A DNA stretch of 64,000 nt from an uncultured Lachnospiraceae bacterium (GCA_910587085.1 CAJUMC010000005.1:52751-116750); one strand, 5' to 3'. Positions 9,309-17,879 are shown, counted from the stretch's first letter. Translations and numbers: made by a program. Notes: generated by a model from the letters alone, not told the origin.

Positions 9309-9490
9309 ATACCAATCAGGAGTGAGCAAAAAAAATGAAAAGGGAGCCTTCGGTTCTCACAATAAAATAAAGCGCGCATGACTGCTCGCTCCGCCTAACA
9401 ATTATCCAATTTTCGATAGATACTTTTTCCCACTACAACCCTTCTAAAGGAAAGAAGCTGCCGCAAGGCAGCTTCTTTCCTTTTCTTTCT
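9309..9490 (+). ncRNA. candidate small RNA or leader transcript with own promoter and terminator
   Basis: A TATAAT box (9297-9302) is followed about 145 bases later by a near-perfect 17-bp stem (9446-9483, loop GCAA) with a T-rich tail, so a transcript of about 180 nt on the plus strand is predicted. No plus-strand gene follows; greA and the esterase are on the other strand. Inside are AGGAG at 9319-9323 and an 11-codon frame starting at ATG 9335 (MKREPSVLTIK), which may be a small peptide or chance. The -35 is weak (TTCACA at 20 bases). No known RNA family is recognised. Confidence 0.45.
9446..9490 (+). terminator. rho-independent terminator
   Basis: AAAGGAAAGAAGCTGCC pairs with GGCAGCTTCTTTCCTTT around a GCAA tetraloop and is followed on the plus strand by TCTTTCTGTTTTT. 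On the reverse strand no T tract follows. Confidence 0.8.
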
Positions 9491-9549
9491 GTTTTTCCAG
9501 CTTATCTTCTGTACTTCCCGTTTTCCGTCCGTCGGCGCACGCCCCGCGC

Positions 9550-10059
9550 CTAAAAGCTTCTCAGCTTATCCGTACCGTCGTCATGCGTTTTTACAATATT
9601 CTGAATTACAACATAATAGCCCGAGGTTTCATTAATCTTTACATATACGCGATCTCCCTTTTTCTTCCCGAACACTGCCCTGCCGATCGGAGATTCAATG
9701 CTGACCGAACCGTTCAGCGTGTCCCCGCGCACGGTCGTCACAATACGGAAGGTCTCAACCTCGTCATCATCCTCAAAATAAAGCTCGACTGTATTGTACA
9801 GTCCTACTTCGTCCTCCCCCGAGGTATCCTCGATAACCTTTGCCGTTTTAATCATACGCTCCAGATAGCGGATACGGCTCTCGTTCTTGTTTTTGTCCCG
9901 TTTTGCAGCATAATATTCAAAATTTTCACTTAAATCCCCCTGTGCACGGGCCTCCTTAACCGCTTCAATTGTCTCTTTGCGGACAATGAGCTTACGGTAT
10001 TCAATTTCCTCCTCCATTTTTTTGATATCACCCCTGGTCAACTGATTGTGCATTGCCAT
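9550..10059 (-). CDS. greA: transcription elongation factor GreA
   Basis: Rescues backtracked RNA polymerase by stimulating transcript cleavage. The N-terminal coiled coil (LTRGDIKKMEEEIEYRKLIV... EARAQGDLSENFEYYAAKRDK) carries the conserved acidic tip with the DLSENFEY motif; the C-terminal FKBP-like domain contains SIESPIGRAVFGKKKGD. The reported frame runs to 10101 and would overlap the upstream gene; the start at 10059 is preferred because AAAGGGGG lies just upstream (an ATG at 10053 has slightly better spacing). This gives 168 residues, near the usual 158. It follows the GNAT gene by 14 bases, so the two are probably cotranscribed. Confidence 0.92.
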   Translation of the reverse strand: MAMHNQLTRGDIKKMEEEIEYRKLIVRKETIEAVKEARAQGDLSENFEYYAAKRDKNKNESRIRYLERMIKTAKVIEDTSGEDEVGLYNTVELYFEDDDEVETFRIVTTVRGDTLNGSVSIESPIGRAVFGKKKGDRVYVKINETSGYYVVIQNIVKTHDDGTDKLRSF

Positions 10060-10073
10060 ATCCCCCTTTATGA

Positions 10074-10673
10074 TTACAATTTCTTCTCGTACATCAGCCA
10101 TTCCTGATCATACAAAAACGCCTTGCCACGGTATTCAAAATCCAGCTTTGCATAGGAAGCAAGGGCTTTTTTATTCCCCGGACTTACAAGATAGCGCACT
10201 GCATCACACCCCTGTTCTCTCAAGACTTCCATCACGGATAAAATCAACCTGCGCGCAAGTCCGCGATTCTGATATTCCGCAATTACAGCAAGCCTGGCAA
10301 GTTCCGCCGGTCTTTTTGCGGTTTGTCCCCACTGCGGCAGAGCCGCGCATAATTCATCCTCATCGACGGAAATCAGCCCGAGTATCTTCTCCTCAGGCCC
10401 GCGCATACAGTAAAGTGCCCCTTTTGACAAATCGGATTCCACATCCCTCTGATCCGGATAAGCCATGCTCCAGGTACAGCCGTCCGTTCCTACCATAGAT
10501 CGGTAAATTTCCAGAACCGTTTCCTGTTCGGATTGCTGTACTCTGCCGAAGACTTCCCGTCCTGCCTGATTTCCGATCTGATTTCCTACCTGATTTTCTG
10601 CCATATTTCGAATATTATTTTCTGTTTTATTTCCGATATTATTTTCTGGTTTATTTTTGAATTTTTCTTCCAT
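10074..10673 (-). CDS. GNAT family N-acetyltransferase with Asn-rich N-terminal repeat
   Basis: Acyl-CoA-dependent acetyltransferase of unknown substrate. The acetyl-CoA site is visible in LARLAVIAEYQNRGLARRLI (motif A, Q/RxxGxA) and the C-terminal beta strands (VSPGNKKALASYAKLDFEYRGKAF) are typical. The first about 40 residues are a short-period repeat of NNIGN/NQVGN/NQIGN type, not part of the fold. The ATG at 10673 has AAGGGAA four bases upstream, so the repeat is probably translated. Upstream partner of greA, stop-to-start distance 14 bases. The substrate cannot be predicted. Confidence 0.8.
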   Translation of the reverse strand: MEEKFKNKPENNIGNKTENNIRNMAENQVGNQIGNQAGREVFGRVQQSEQETVLEIYRSMVGTDGCTWSMAYPDQRDVESDLSKGALYCMRGPEEKILGLISVDEDELCAALPQWGQTAKRPAELARLAVIAEYQNRGLARRLILSVMEVLREQGCDAVRYLVSPGNKKALASYAKLDFEYRGKAFLYDQEWLMYEKKL

Positions 10674-10834
10674 TTGTTCCCTTTTCTTATATTCGCTGTA
10701 CCCTGTTCTTCTGTACCGGCATTCCTATGTCTGTCCCGGATTACCTGTTTCACCCTGCCTTATTTGTCCTGCTGCCTATAGGCCGCTCCCTTCCCGGATT
10801 GCTTTAAACAGTCCCCCGTCTGTTTTCAGGCAAT

Positions 10835-11026
10835 TCAAATCTGCTTTTTAACCACCGCATATTCATCATCCCTCCGGTAATACGGACAGCTCTCAACAGA
10901 ACCGCGCAGAAACCGGCTCATTTCATCCTCATCCAGATTGACCTCGCATATATAGTACTCATATTCTTCATCATACCGATAATTCACACAGCTGTCGCAG
11001 CTGCTCCTGCTTTTCCCTTTATTCAT
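10835..11026 (-). CDS. small cysteine-rich protein, DUF6472-like
   Basis: Conserved hypothetical of 63 residues: SCDSCVNYRYDEEYEYYICEVN then LDEDEMSRFLRGSVESCPYYRRDDEY. The four cysteines (CDSC, C, CPYY) suggest a small metal-binding or redox fold. I associate the CxxCxNYxYDE plus CPYYR pattern with DUF6472 proteins of Lachnospiraceae, from memory. Start at 11026 chosen (GGGGGCGG upstream); an in-frame ATG at 11050 would add MHGGGNAK. It lies downstream of prmA but after a terminator, so is probably expressed separately. Confidence 0.7.
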   Translation of the reverse strand: MNKGKSRSSCDSCVNYRYDEEYEYYICEVNLDEDEMSRFLRGSVESCPYYRRDDEYAVVKKQI

Positions 11027-11181
11027 TTTTGCGTTTCCGCCCCCATGCATTCCCGGTTAGGACCTCACCATGATTTCTCTGGTCGGTTCCGTTCAAAAAT
11101 CCGCAGCTCGGCCCCGCCTTTTTACGCAAGACATAACATTCCCGGTCCGCCCCTCTTGCGGCGGCAGGTTTCTACTGACAG

Positions 11182-11216
11182 AAAAATGCCCGCGCGGTCT
11201 TTCACACCCGGCGGGC
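11182..11216 (-). terminator. terminator of the hrcA-grpE-dnaK-dnaJ-prmA operon
   Basis: On the reverse strand GCCCGC...GCGGGC with inner GGGT/ACC pairing, followed by ATTTTTCT. It is the first terminator-like structure after prmA. Confidence 0.65.
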
Positions 11217-11288
11217 ACATCCCGTCTTTTTCCAATTCCAAGAATCCTCTGTTTCGTTGTCTCTTTATCCTTTTCTTTGTATTCCTGT

Positions 11289-11372
11289 CTTTGTATCTTT
11301 TACTCTGTATTCTTCTCTCTGTATCTTTTACTCTGTATTCTTCTCTTTGTATCTTTTACTCTGTATTCTTTT
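11289..11372. repeat. three tandem copies of a 28-bp unit
   Basis: Units at 11289-11316, 11317-11344 and 11345-11372 differ at only two positions. Each unit is itself two related halves (CTTTGTATCTTTTAC and TCTGTATTCTTCT), and a partial copy precedes it. Strongly pyrimidine-biased on the plus strand; non-coding. Confidence 0.85.
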
Positions 11373-11450
11373 GTGCAATTATCATGGCTGTTATCCGACG
11401 CTTTTCCTGTCCTTCTTACCGCCTTATATCGCCCGGTACCTCATCCCCGT

Positions 11451-12467
11451 CTACCGGTTCTCCGGACTTTTCTCCCGCCGTTTCGCCACAAAGGAAACCC
11501 AGTCCTTCATTACCGTGCGCTCCACAATCTCAAAGCCGTTGGCATTCAGCGCTTCCTGCACTTCCTCTGCTTTGGTATCTATGATCCCGGAGCTGATAAA
11601 AAACGCGCCCGGCGCCATCAGCTCCGCCGCAACTCCTGACAGAGGTATGATCACATCTGCCAGAATATTAGCCACGACGATATGATAGCAGAAGCAACCA
11701 AGCGTTCTGCGGAATTCATCGCTGCTGATCACATTTCCGCAGACAAGTTCCGCCGTGCCCTCAGCCCGGTCAATCACACCGTCTGCGGCAGATGCATGCA
11801 CATTAATTCCGTTAATGGAAAGATTCTCCTTCGCCGTCTCCACTGCATTCCCGTCAATATCCGTACCAACCACACAGGAAGCACCGAGCTTTGCTCCGAT
11901 AATGGAGAGTATTCCGCTCCCGCAGCCGACGTCGAGCATCACATCCCCCCGGCGCAGGTATTTTTTCAGATTGCCGATGCACAGCCTGGTCGTCTCATGC
12001 GCACCGGTGCCGAACGCCGTGCCCGGATCGATCTCCACAACAAGATCTCCCTCCCCTGCGTCGCTGACCGTTTCCCAGGTCGGCTTGATCACAATGGTAT
12101 CATCCACGCGGAACGGTTTGAAAAATTCCTTCCAGTTATTGATCCAGTCCTTATCCTCCGTCTGCCCGAGTGTAATCCTGCCGCTGCCGACATCGACATA
12201 TTGTCTGAGCTCCTCCAGGCCGGCCCCGATCCGGGCCGCAGTATCCTCGAGGCTGCGGTCAAGCTCCAGATAGCAGCTGACCCGCGCCGTGCCGTCATCC
12301 TCCGGCAGCTCCGGGAGAATGTCGATGAACATCCTCTGTCTGTCCTCCTCGGAGAGCGGCACATTATCCTCAATTTCGATCCCCTCGATCTCAAGCTCCG
12401 CCAGAAGCCCGCTGATATGGTCAACCGCCTGCGTTGTAGTCTCGATTGTAATTTTATTCCATTTCAT
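11451..12467 (-). CDS. prmA: ribosomal protein L11 methyltransferase
   Basis: SAM-dependent enzyme that trimethylates L11. Recognised from the substrate-binding N-terminus (DWINNWKEFFKPFRV), the loop EIDPGTAFGTGAHETTRLC and the SAM motif VMLDVGCGSGILSI (motif I), followed by VVANILADVI (motif IV, N-I-L). An insertion of about 25 residues (ADGVIDRAEGTAELVCGNVISSDEFRRTLG) lies before motif IV and is longer than usual. The start at 12467 (MKWNKITIE) is chosen because GGAGG lies five bases upstream; an ATG four codons earlier is possible. Last gene of the heat-shock operon, 50 bases after dnaJ. Confidence 0.92.
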   Translation of the reverse strand: MKWNKITIETTTQAVDHISGLLAELEIEGIEIEDNVPLSEEDRQRMFIDILPELPEDDGTARVSCYLELDRSLEDTAARIGAGLEELRQYVDVGSGRITLGQTEDKDWINNWKEFFKPFRVDDTIVIKPTWETVSDAGEGDLVVEIDPGTAFGTGAHETTRLCIGNLKKYLRRGDVMLDVGCGSGILSIIGAKLGASCVVGTDIDGNAVETAKENLSINGINVHASAADGVIDRAEGTAELVCGNVISSDEFRRTLGCFCYHIVVANILADVIIPLSGVAAELMAPGAFFISSGIIDTKAEEVQEALNANGFEIVERTVMKDWVSFVAKRREKSPENR

Positions 12468-12517
12468 GTATTCCTCCATCCCTGCCGGAGAACTGCCCCG
12501 CGCCTGCAGGCGCCGGG

Positions 12518-13663
12518 TTATTTCTTAAAAAATGACTTCTTCTTTTCCTTCGGGCTTTCCTCCGGCTCCGGTGTTTTGCCGTTGAACGAATCATCCAGCT
12601 TTTTGATCAGATCCTTCTGTTCGTTTGTCAGCTTCGTAGGTACCTGTACGATCAGATTGACATAGTGATCGCCGCGCACCTGTTTGTTGCGCAGGCTCGG
12701 CACGCCCTTGCCGCGCAGACGGACTTTGGTATCCGTCTGTGTTCCCGGCTTCACGGTATACAGCACGTCGCCGTCCACCGTTGTGATGCGCACGTCGCCG
12801 CCGAGCGCCGCGGTCGTAAACGGAAGCGGCGCGGAGGAATAAATGTCAAAGCCCTCTCTCTGAAAGATAGGATGACTGCTGACCGCAACCTCAACAAGCA
12901 GGTCACCGCGTTCGCCCCCGTTGATGCCGGGTTCCCCCTTTTCCCGAATACGGATGCTCTGGCCGTCGTCGATACCTGCCGGCACGGAAACCTGAATTTT
13001 CTTTTTCTTTGTAATAAAGCCCGAACCGTAGCAATCCGGACATTTGTCGCGGATAATTTTTCCCGAACCGTTGCAGTCCGGGCAGGTCTGAACCCTGCGC
13101 ACAACGCCGAACAGCGACTGCTGCGTGACCGCGACCTGCCCGGTGCCGCCGCATTTTTTACAGGATTCGGTTGCTGTTCCCGGCTTCGCCCCGGTGCCGC
13201 GGCATTTCTCGCACGGGTCCTTCAGGTTCAGCTCAAGCTCCTTCTCCGTGCCGAATACAGCCTCATTGAAGGTGATCCGGATGCCGGTGCGGAGATTTGC
13301 CCCCTTCATCGGGCCGTTGCTCGCGCGCTGCTGACGCCTTCCGCCGCCGAACAGATCACTGAAAATATCGCCGAAGATATCGCCCATATCTCCCATATTG
13401 AATTCAAAGCCGCCGGCTCCGCCGCCGCCCTGCTCGAACGCTGCGTGCCCGAACTGATCGTACTGACGCCTTTTGTCCGCGTCGCTCAGAATCGCGTACG
13501 CCTCCGAAGCCTCCTTAAACTTCGCCTCCGCCTCCTTGTCTCCCGGATTCATATCCGGATGATATTTTTTCGCCAGCTGGCGGTAAGCTTTTTTTATTTC
13601 GTCGTCCGAAGCGCCCCTGCTTACGCCAAGCACCTCGTAATAATCCCTCTTGCTCTCTGCCAT
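12518..13663 (-). CDS. dnaJ: chaperone protein DnaJ
   Basis: Hsp40 co-chaperone that stimulates DnaK ATPase and delivers substrates. J domain at 1-70 with the HPD motif (KKYHPDMNPG), Gly/Phe-rich linker, then four zinc-finger repeats CEKCRGTG, CKKCGGTG, CPDCNGSG and CPDCYGSG, and the C-terminal substrate-binding beta domains. The C-terminus is a lysine-rich tail. The open frame begins far upstream, but the ATG at 13663 has AGGAGG seven bases before it and gives the canonical MAESKRDYYEVLGV. Follows dnaK by about 220 bases, with a hairpin between them. Confidence 0.97.
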   Translation of the reverse strand: MAESKRDYYEVLGVSRGASDDEIKKAYRQLAKKYHPDMNPGDKEAEAKFKEASEAYAILSDADKRRQYDQFGHAAFEQGGGGAGGFEFNMGDMGDIFGDIFSDLFGGGRRQQRASNGPMKGANLRTGIRITFNEAVFGTEKELELNLKDPCEKCRGTGAKPGTATESCKKCGGTGQVAVTQQSLFGVVRRVQTCPDCNGSGKIIRDKCPDCYGSGFITKKKKIQVSVPAGIDDGQSIRIREKGEPGINGGERGDLLVEVAVSSHPIFQREGFDIYSSAPLPFTTAALGGDVRITTVDGDVLYTVKPGTQTDTKVRLRGKGVPSLRNKQVRGDHYVNLIVQVPTKLTNEQKDLIKKLDDSFNGKTPEPEESPKEKKKSFFKK

Positions 13664-13763
13664 ACAATCCTCCTGTTTTCCGTTTCGCATATCCGATTCC
13701 CGTCCGCTTCTCTTTCGCTGATCGCTCCGGCAGCCGCACGGCGGATACACAGATATCATGAAA

Positions 13764-13795
13764 ACCCGGATGTGAAATTTCTTCCACACCCGGGT
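13764..13795 (-). terminator. hairpin between dnaK and dnaJ, possible attenuator
   Basis: On the reverse strand ACCCGGGTGTG pairs with CACATCCGGGT around a short loop and is followed by TTTC. It could give partial termination or mRNA processing so that less DnaJ than DnaK is made. The T tail is short, so full termination is unlikely. Confidence 0.5.
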
Positions 13796-13887
13796 GATAA
13801 ATATGCGGACGGACTGCTTTTCGATCGGAGCCATTTCCCTTTTGGAAAGCTCCCCTGCCGGTCTTCAGACCCGTTCCGTTTTCGCAA

Positions 13888-15762
13888 TTATACCTCGCGG
13901 TAATCCCCGTCCACAACGTCGTCCGCCGGGCCCGCGCTCTGTCCGCCGAAGCCTGCACCGCCCATATCCGGACCTGCACCCTGAGCGCCTGCTGCGCCCT
14001 GCGCCTGCTCGTAAACCTTCTGGAAGAGGGCCTGAGCGGAGGCCATCAGCTTCTCCTTAGCTGCCTTGATATCCTCCACCTCGCCGTCGGACATAACCTC
14101 CGGATTCGATTTCTCCACGAGTTCCTTCAGGTGCGCCAGCTCAGCTTCCACCGCGGAGCGGTCAGACTCGCTGATTTTGTCGCCAACCTCGGAGAGCGCC
14201 TTCTCCGTCTGGAATACCATGGAATCCGCATCGTTGCGGACTTCAACAGCCTCCTTGCGCTTCTTGTCCTGCGCCTCGTACTCCGCAGCCTCCTTCACCG
14301 CCTTCTCGATATCAGCGTCGGAAAGGTTGGAGCCGGCGGTTATTGTGATGTGCTGCTCTCTGCCCGTGCCCAGATCCTTCGCGGAAACATTCACGATGCC
14401 GTTGGCGTCAATATCGAACGTAACCTCAATCTGCGGCACACCTCTTCTTGCCGGCGGAATCCCGTCCAGACGGAACTGTCCGAGGCTCTTGTTGTCTCTC
14501 GCAAACTGACGCTCGCCCTGAACGACATTGATATCCACGGCGCTCTGATTATCCGCTGCGGTCGAGAAGATCTGGCTCTTTCTTGTCGGGATCGTGGTAT
14601 TTCTCTCGATCAGTCTGGTAGCGACACCGCCCATCGTCTCGATGGAAAGGGACAGCGGCGTTACGTCCAGAAGCAGGATATCGCCCGCGCCGGCATCCCC
14701 GGCAAGCTTTCCGCCCTGGATGGAGGCTCCGATCGCCACGCATTCATCCGGGTTGAGCGTCTTGGACGGCTCATGGCCGGTCAGCTGCTTCACCTTCTCC
14801 TGAACAGCCGGGATGCGGGTCGAGCCGCCGACCAGGAGTACCTTGCCGAGCTCGGAAGCGTTCAGCCCTGCATCGCGCAGCGCATTCTGCACCGGTCCGG
14901 CCGTTCTCTCCACCAGCTCATGCGTCAGCTCCTCGAACTTTGCACGTGTTAAATTCATATCAAAATGCTTCGGTCCCTCGGCCGTCGCCGTGATAAACGG
15001 AAGGTTGATGTTCGTGGTCATAGCGGAAGAAAGCTCCTTCTTTGCCTTCTCTGCCGCCTCCTTCAGACGCTGAAGCGCCATCTTGTCACCCGAGAGATCA
15101 ACGCCCTCTGCCTTCCGGAATTCCTCGATGAAATATCTTGTAAGCTTATCGTCGAAATCGTCGCCGCCGAGACGGTTGTCACCTGCAGTGGCAAGTACCT
15201 CGATTACGCCCTCGCCGATCTCGATAATGGAAACGTCGAACGTACCGCCGCCGAGATCGTAAACCATGATTTTCTGCTCGCGCTCGTTGTCGAGACCGTA
15301 GGCAAGCGCTGCAGCCGTCGGCTCGTTGATAATGCGCTTAACGTCAAGTCCCGCAATTTTGCCGGCATCCTTCGTTGCCTGTCTCTGCGCATCATTGAAA
15401 TATGCCGGGACGGTGATCACGGCTTCCGTGACCTTCTCGCCGAGATAGCCCTCCGCATCCGCCTTCATTTTCTGAAGGATCATGGCAGAGATCTCCTGCG
15501 GGGAAAACTTCTTGTCATCGATCGCCACACGGTAATCCGTGCCCATGTGTCTCTTGATCGACGCGATCGTCTTATCCGAGTTCGTCACTGCCTGACGCTT
15601 TGCAGAATCGCCGACAATTCTCTCGCCCGTCTTCGTGAACGCGACAACGGACGGTGTGGTTCTCGCCCCTTCCGTGTTTGCGATAACGACCGGCTTGCCG
15701 CCCTCCATCACCGCAACACAGGAATTTGTTGTTCCCAGATCAATTCCGATAATCTTGCCCAT
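13888..15762 (-). CDS. dnaK: chaperone protein DnaK (Hsp70)
   Basis: ATP-dependent chaperone, 624 residues. The nucleotide-binding domain starts IGIDLGTTNSCVAVMEGG and contains VPAYFNDAQRQATKDAG, the phosphate-binding DLGGGTFDVSI and LLVGGSTRIPAVQE. The interdomain linker is LLLDVTPLSLSIETMGG. The substrate-binding domain and helical lid follow, ending in a Gly/Ala/Gln-rich tail and acidic DDVVDGDYREV. AGGAGG lies six bases before the start. Preceded by grpE with about 170 bases between them. Confidence 0.98.
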   Translation of the reverse strand: MGKIIGIDLGTTNSCVAVMEGGKPVVIANTEGARTTPSVVAFTKTGERIVGDSAKRQAVTNSDKTIASIKRHMGTDYRVAIDDKKFSPQEISAMILQKMKADAEGYLGEKVTEAVITVPAYFNDAQRQATKDAGKIAGLDVKRIINEPTAAALAYGLDNEREQKIMVYDLGGGTFDVSIIEIGEGVIEVLATAGDNRLGGDDFDDKLTRYFIEEFRKAEGVDLSGDKMALQRLKEAAEKAKKELSSAMTTNINLPFITATAEGPKHFDMNLTRAKFEELTHELVERTAGPVQNALRDAGLNASELGKVLLVGGSTRIPAVQEKVKQLTGHEPSKTLNPDECVAIGASIQGGKLAGDAGAGDILLLDVTPLSLSIETMGGVATRLIERNTTIPTRKSQIFSTAADNQSAVDINVVQGERQFARDNKSLGQFRLDGIPPARRGVPQIEVTFDIDANGIVNVSAKDLGTGREQHITITAGSNLSDADIEKAVKEAAEYEAQDKKRKEAVEVRNDADSMVFQTEKALSEVGDKISESDRSAVEAELAHLKELVEKSNPEVMSDGEVEDIKAAKEKLMASAQALFQKVYEQAQGAAGAQGAGPDMGGAGFGGQSAGPADDVVDGDYREV

Positions 15763-15931
15763 AATTCATTCCTCCTGTTGATTGAATGTGCAATTTTTCA
15801 AATCATATTTTTGAAACCCGCGGATGCAATGCTTAAGATCAGCCTGCTGCATGCGAGAACAAACTTAAAGTGCAAGCCGCCCGGCCCGCCGTCTGCTCTG
15901 ATCCGGACGACCCAGCTGAAAAAGCGGCTGC

Positions 15932-16666
15932 CTAGTTTACCACCTTCACCATGCTGTGCCGCACAACGGTATCGCGGTACATATAGCCCTTCTGAAACTC
16001 CTCTGAAACAATGTTTTCCCCGAGACTCTCATCCTCCGCGTGCATAACCGCGTTGTGGAAATTCGGATCAAACTCTCTGCCGACGGCCTCGATCGCACGG
16101 ACGCCTGCATCCTCCAGGCTCTTGAGAAGCTGCCGGTATACAAGCTCGATCCCCTGGACGAAGGCGCTTTCCTTTTCTGCCTCCGGCACGCTGGAAAGCC
16201 CGCGCTCGAAATTGTCCACCACCGGAAGAATTTTTTCAACAATATCCTTTGCGCCGATTTCAAACATCTGCGCTTTCTCCTTCTCGGTGCGCTTCCGGAA
16301 ATTGTCGAACTCCGCCATCGTCCGAATCAGGCGGTCGTTCAGCTCCTCGATCTTCTCGTCCTTTTTATCCTTCTTCTCTTTTTTCTTAAAAAAGGATTTC
16401 TTTCCCTTGACATCTGCGCCGTCCTCCGGCCCGGCCTCTGTGCTCTCGGCTTCCTCAGAATCCCCGTTACTGCTCCGGGTTTCCTCCGCCGCATCCTCTG
16501 CACATACCTCCTGTGCGCCGCTCTCCCCTGTGTTCTCCACGGCGTCAGCCGCATTTCCTGCAGCTGCCTGCGCACTGCTTTCCGGCGCTTCCTCCCTTAT
16601 GCCGTCCTCCGTCTCTCTCCCGTTTTCCATTTCTATATTATCCGCCACCTTATCATCGCCTTTCAT
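15932..16666 (-). CDS. grpE: nucleotide exchange factor GrpE
   Basis: Releases ADP from DnaK. The conserved part begins near residue 100 (EELNDRLIRTMAEFDNFRKRTEKEKAQMFEIGAKDIVEKILPVVDNFERGL) as the long dimerising helix and ends in the beta domain with GREFDPNFHNAVMHAED...VVRHSMVKVVN. The first about 85 residues are an acidic Glu/Ala/Asp-rich extension, followed by a basic KGKKSFFKKKEKKDKK segment. Starts 11 bases after hrcA stop, so translationally linked; the ribosome site is weak and Met13 is an alternative start. Confidence 0.95.
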   Translation of the reverse strand: MKGDDKVADNIEMENGRETEDGIREEAPESSAQAAAGNAADAVENTGESGAQEVCAEDAAEETRSSNGDSEEAESTEAGPEDGADVKGKKSFFKKKEKKDKKDEKIEELNDRLIRTMAEFDNFRKRTEKEKAQMFEIGAKDIVEKILPVVDNFERGLSSVPEAEKESAFVQGIELVYRQLLKSLEDAGVRAIEAVGREFDPNFHNAVMHAEDESLGENIVSEEFQKGYMYRDTVVRHSMVKVVN

Positions 16667-16677
16667 CGCTATTTTCG

Positions 16678-17709
16678 TTAATCCTTTTTAAATATGTCGT
16701 CAAGCTGGCTCATCAGGCTCTGCAGCGATGCCACAACCCTCTCGTAATCCATGCGCTTCGGCCCGATGATCCCCACCTTTCCGTAAACGCCCTCGTCGAG
16801 CCGGTAGGTCGCCGTAACAACCGCGCAGTCCTTCATGGACTCCAGCGGCGTCTCGTCGCCGATAAACACCTGAATGCCGTGCTGTTCGCCCGGACTGTCC
16901 GGAATCTTCGACATCAGCTCCCCGAGCTGCTGCTTTTCCTCGAGCGCGCCGAGCAGGCTGCTCGCCTTCTCGGTATCGTTGAGTTCCGGGTACTTGAGGA
17001 TATTCGTCGCACCGCTGGTAAAAATCTCGACATCGTCCTGCTCCGTAACCGCCTGGGATATTGCATCCAGGATATCGCTGACCACCGTGCTGTGTCCCGC
17101 TGCCTGTTCCTTCATCTGCTGGATCAGAGGAAGATTGATCTCGTTCATATTCAGCCCCTGAAGGCAGGTGTTCAGCAGAATATTCAGCTTGAGAAGCGTC
17201 TCCTTGCCGATCTCCTCCGCCGTGCGGATCATCTTGTTTTTAACGATATTGCCCTCCAGCACGATCACCGCCAGCAGCTGGCCCGCATCGACCTCCGACA
17301 GCTGCAGGAACTTCACCTTTTTGGAGCTGTACTGCGGCCCGGTAATCATCGTCGTATAATTTGTGCTGACCGCAAGCACCCGTGCCGCCTGCTTCAGCAG
17401 GTTTTCCAGCTTATCCGCCTTTTCCAGCAGCACCTCCTTCATGTCCTCCACCTCGCGCTCCTTCTCGCGGAGCATGGAATCGACATAGAGCCGGTAGCCC
17501 TTGTCGGAAGGTATCCTGCCTGCGGATGTGTGCGGCTGCAGAATGTAGCCCATCTCCTCCAGATCAGCCATTTCATTGCGGATCGTCGCGGAACTCAGAT
17601 TCAGATCCGTATATTTTGAGATGGTCCTGGAACCGACCGGCTCTCCCGTCTCCAGATAGTTGCATATAATCGCTTTTAGTATTTTCAGTTTTCTCTCATC
17701 TAATTCCAT
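16678..17709 (-). CDS. hrcA: heat-inducible transcription repressor HrcA
   Basis: Represses class I heat-shock genes by binding CIRCE. Winged-helix N-terminus (LDERKLKILKAIICNYLETGEPVGSRTISKY... LSSATIRNEMADLEEMGYILQPHTSAGRIPSDKGYR) and GAF-like C-terminal domain ending YGKVGIIGPKRMDYERVVASLQSLMSQLDDIF. 343 residues, standard length. First gene of the operon; its own promoter carries a perfect CIRCE site, so it is autoregulated. Confidence 0.97.
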   Translation of the reverse strand: MELDERKLKILKAIICNYLETGEPVGSRTISKYTDLNLSSATIRNEMADLEEMGYILQPHTSAGRIPSDKGYRLYVDSMLREKEREVEDMKEVLLEKADKLENLLKQAARVLAVSTNYTTMITGPQYSSKKVKFLQLSEVDAGQLLAVIVLEGNIVKNKMIRTAEEIGKETLLKLNILLNTCLQGLNMNEINLPLIQQMKEQAAGHSTVVSDILDAISQAVTEQDDVEIFTSGATNILKYPELNDTEKASSLLGALEEKQQLGELMSKIPDSPGEQHGIQVFIGDETPLESMKDCAVVTATYRLDEGVYGKVGIIGPKRMDYERVVASLQSLMSQLDDIFKKD

Positions 17710-17754
17710 CCATACACCAGCCTTTTCATGCCGCTGTCCTGAGGTCCGGGATTG

Positions 17755-17781
17755 TTAGCACTCATCTTGTTAGAGTGCTAA
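17755..17781 (-). promoter_or_regulatory. CIRCE operator
   Basis: TTAGCACTC-N9-GAGTGCTAA, a perfect match to the inverted repeat bound by HrcA, just downstream of the predicted transcription start and 46 bases before hrcA. Confidence 0.97.
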
Positions 17782-17792
17782 CACCTATACAT

Positions 17793-17821
17793 AAAATATC
17801 ACTTGCCACCTCGTTTGTCAA
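17793..17821 (-). promoter_or_regulatory. sigma-A promoter of the hrcA operon
   Basis: On the reverse strand TTGACA (17816-17821) and TATTTT (17793-17798) are 17 bases apart; the CIRCE site begins 11 bases further on, so bound HrcA would block the polymerase. Confidence 0.85.
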
Positions 17822-17840
17822 CACTTATTTCTAAACTTTT

Positions 17841-17879
17841 TCTAAAAAAGAAAAAAGCGGAAAAGCTCAGCTTTTCCGC
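17841..17879 (-). terminator. terminator overlapping the stop codon of the transglutaminase gene
   Basis: On the reverse strand GCGGAAAAGCT pairs with AGCTTTTCCGC and is followed by TTTTTTCTTTTTTAG. The upstream arm encodes the last residues and the TGA stop of the gene, so ribosomes reaching the stop would sit on the hairpin. Confidence 0.85.

Larger units (their letters stand above)
8914..9549. other. gene-free stretch between esterase and greA
   Basis: No protein gene longer than a short peptide is supported. It contains the esterase promoter region, an AT-rich part and a plus-strand promoter-to-terminator unit of about 180 bases, listed as a candidate small RNA. Confidence 0.65.
11051..11450. 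other. gene-free stretch downstream of prmA
   Basis: Holds the terminator at 11188-11216 and the 28-bp tandem repeat at 11289-11372. The overlapping plus-strand frames here are pyrimidine-repeat translations (LCILLSVSFTLYS...), not genes. Confidence 0.7.

Noticed and set aside
9335..9370. 11-codon peptide MKREPSVLTIK as a gene
   Set aside because: It has AGGAG upstream but is too short to support without conservation; kept only as part of the candidate RNA.
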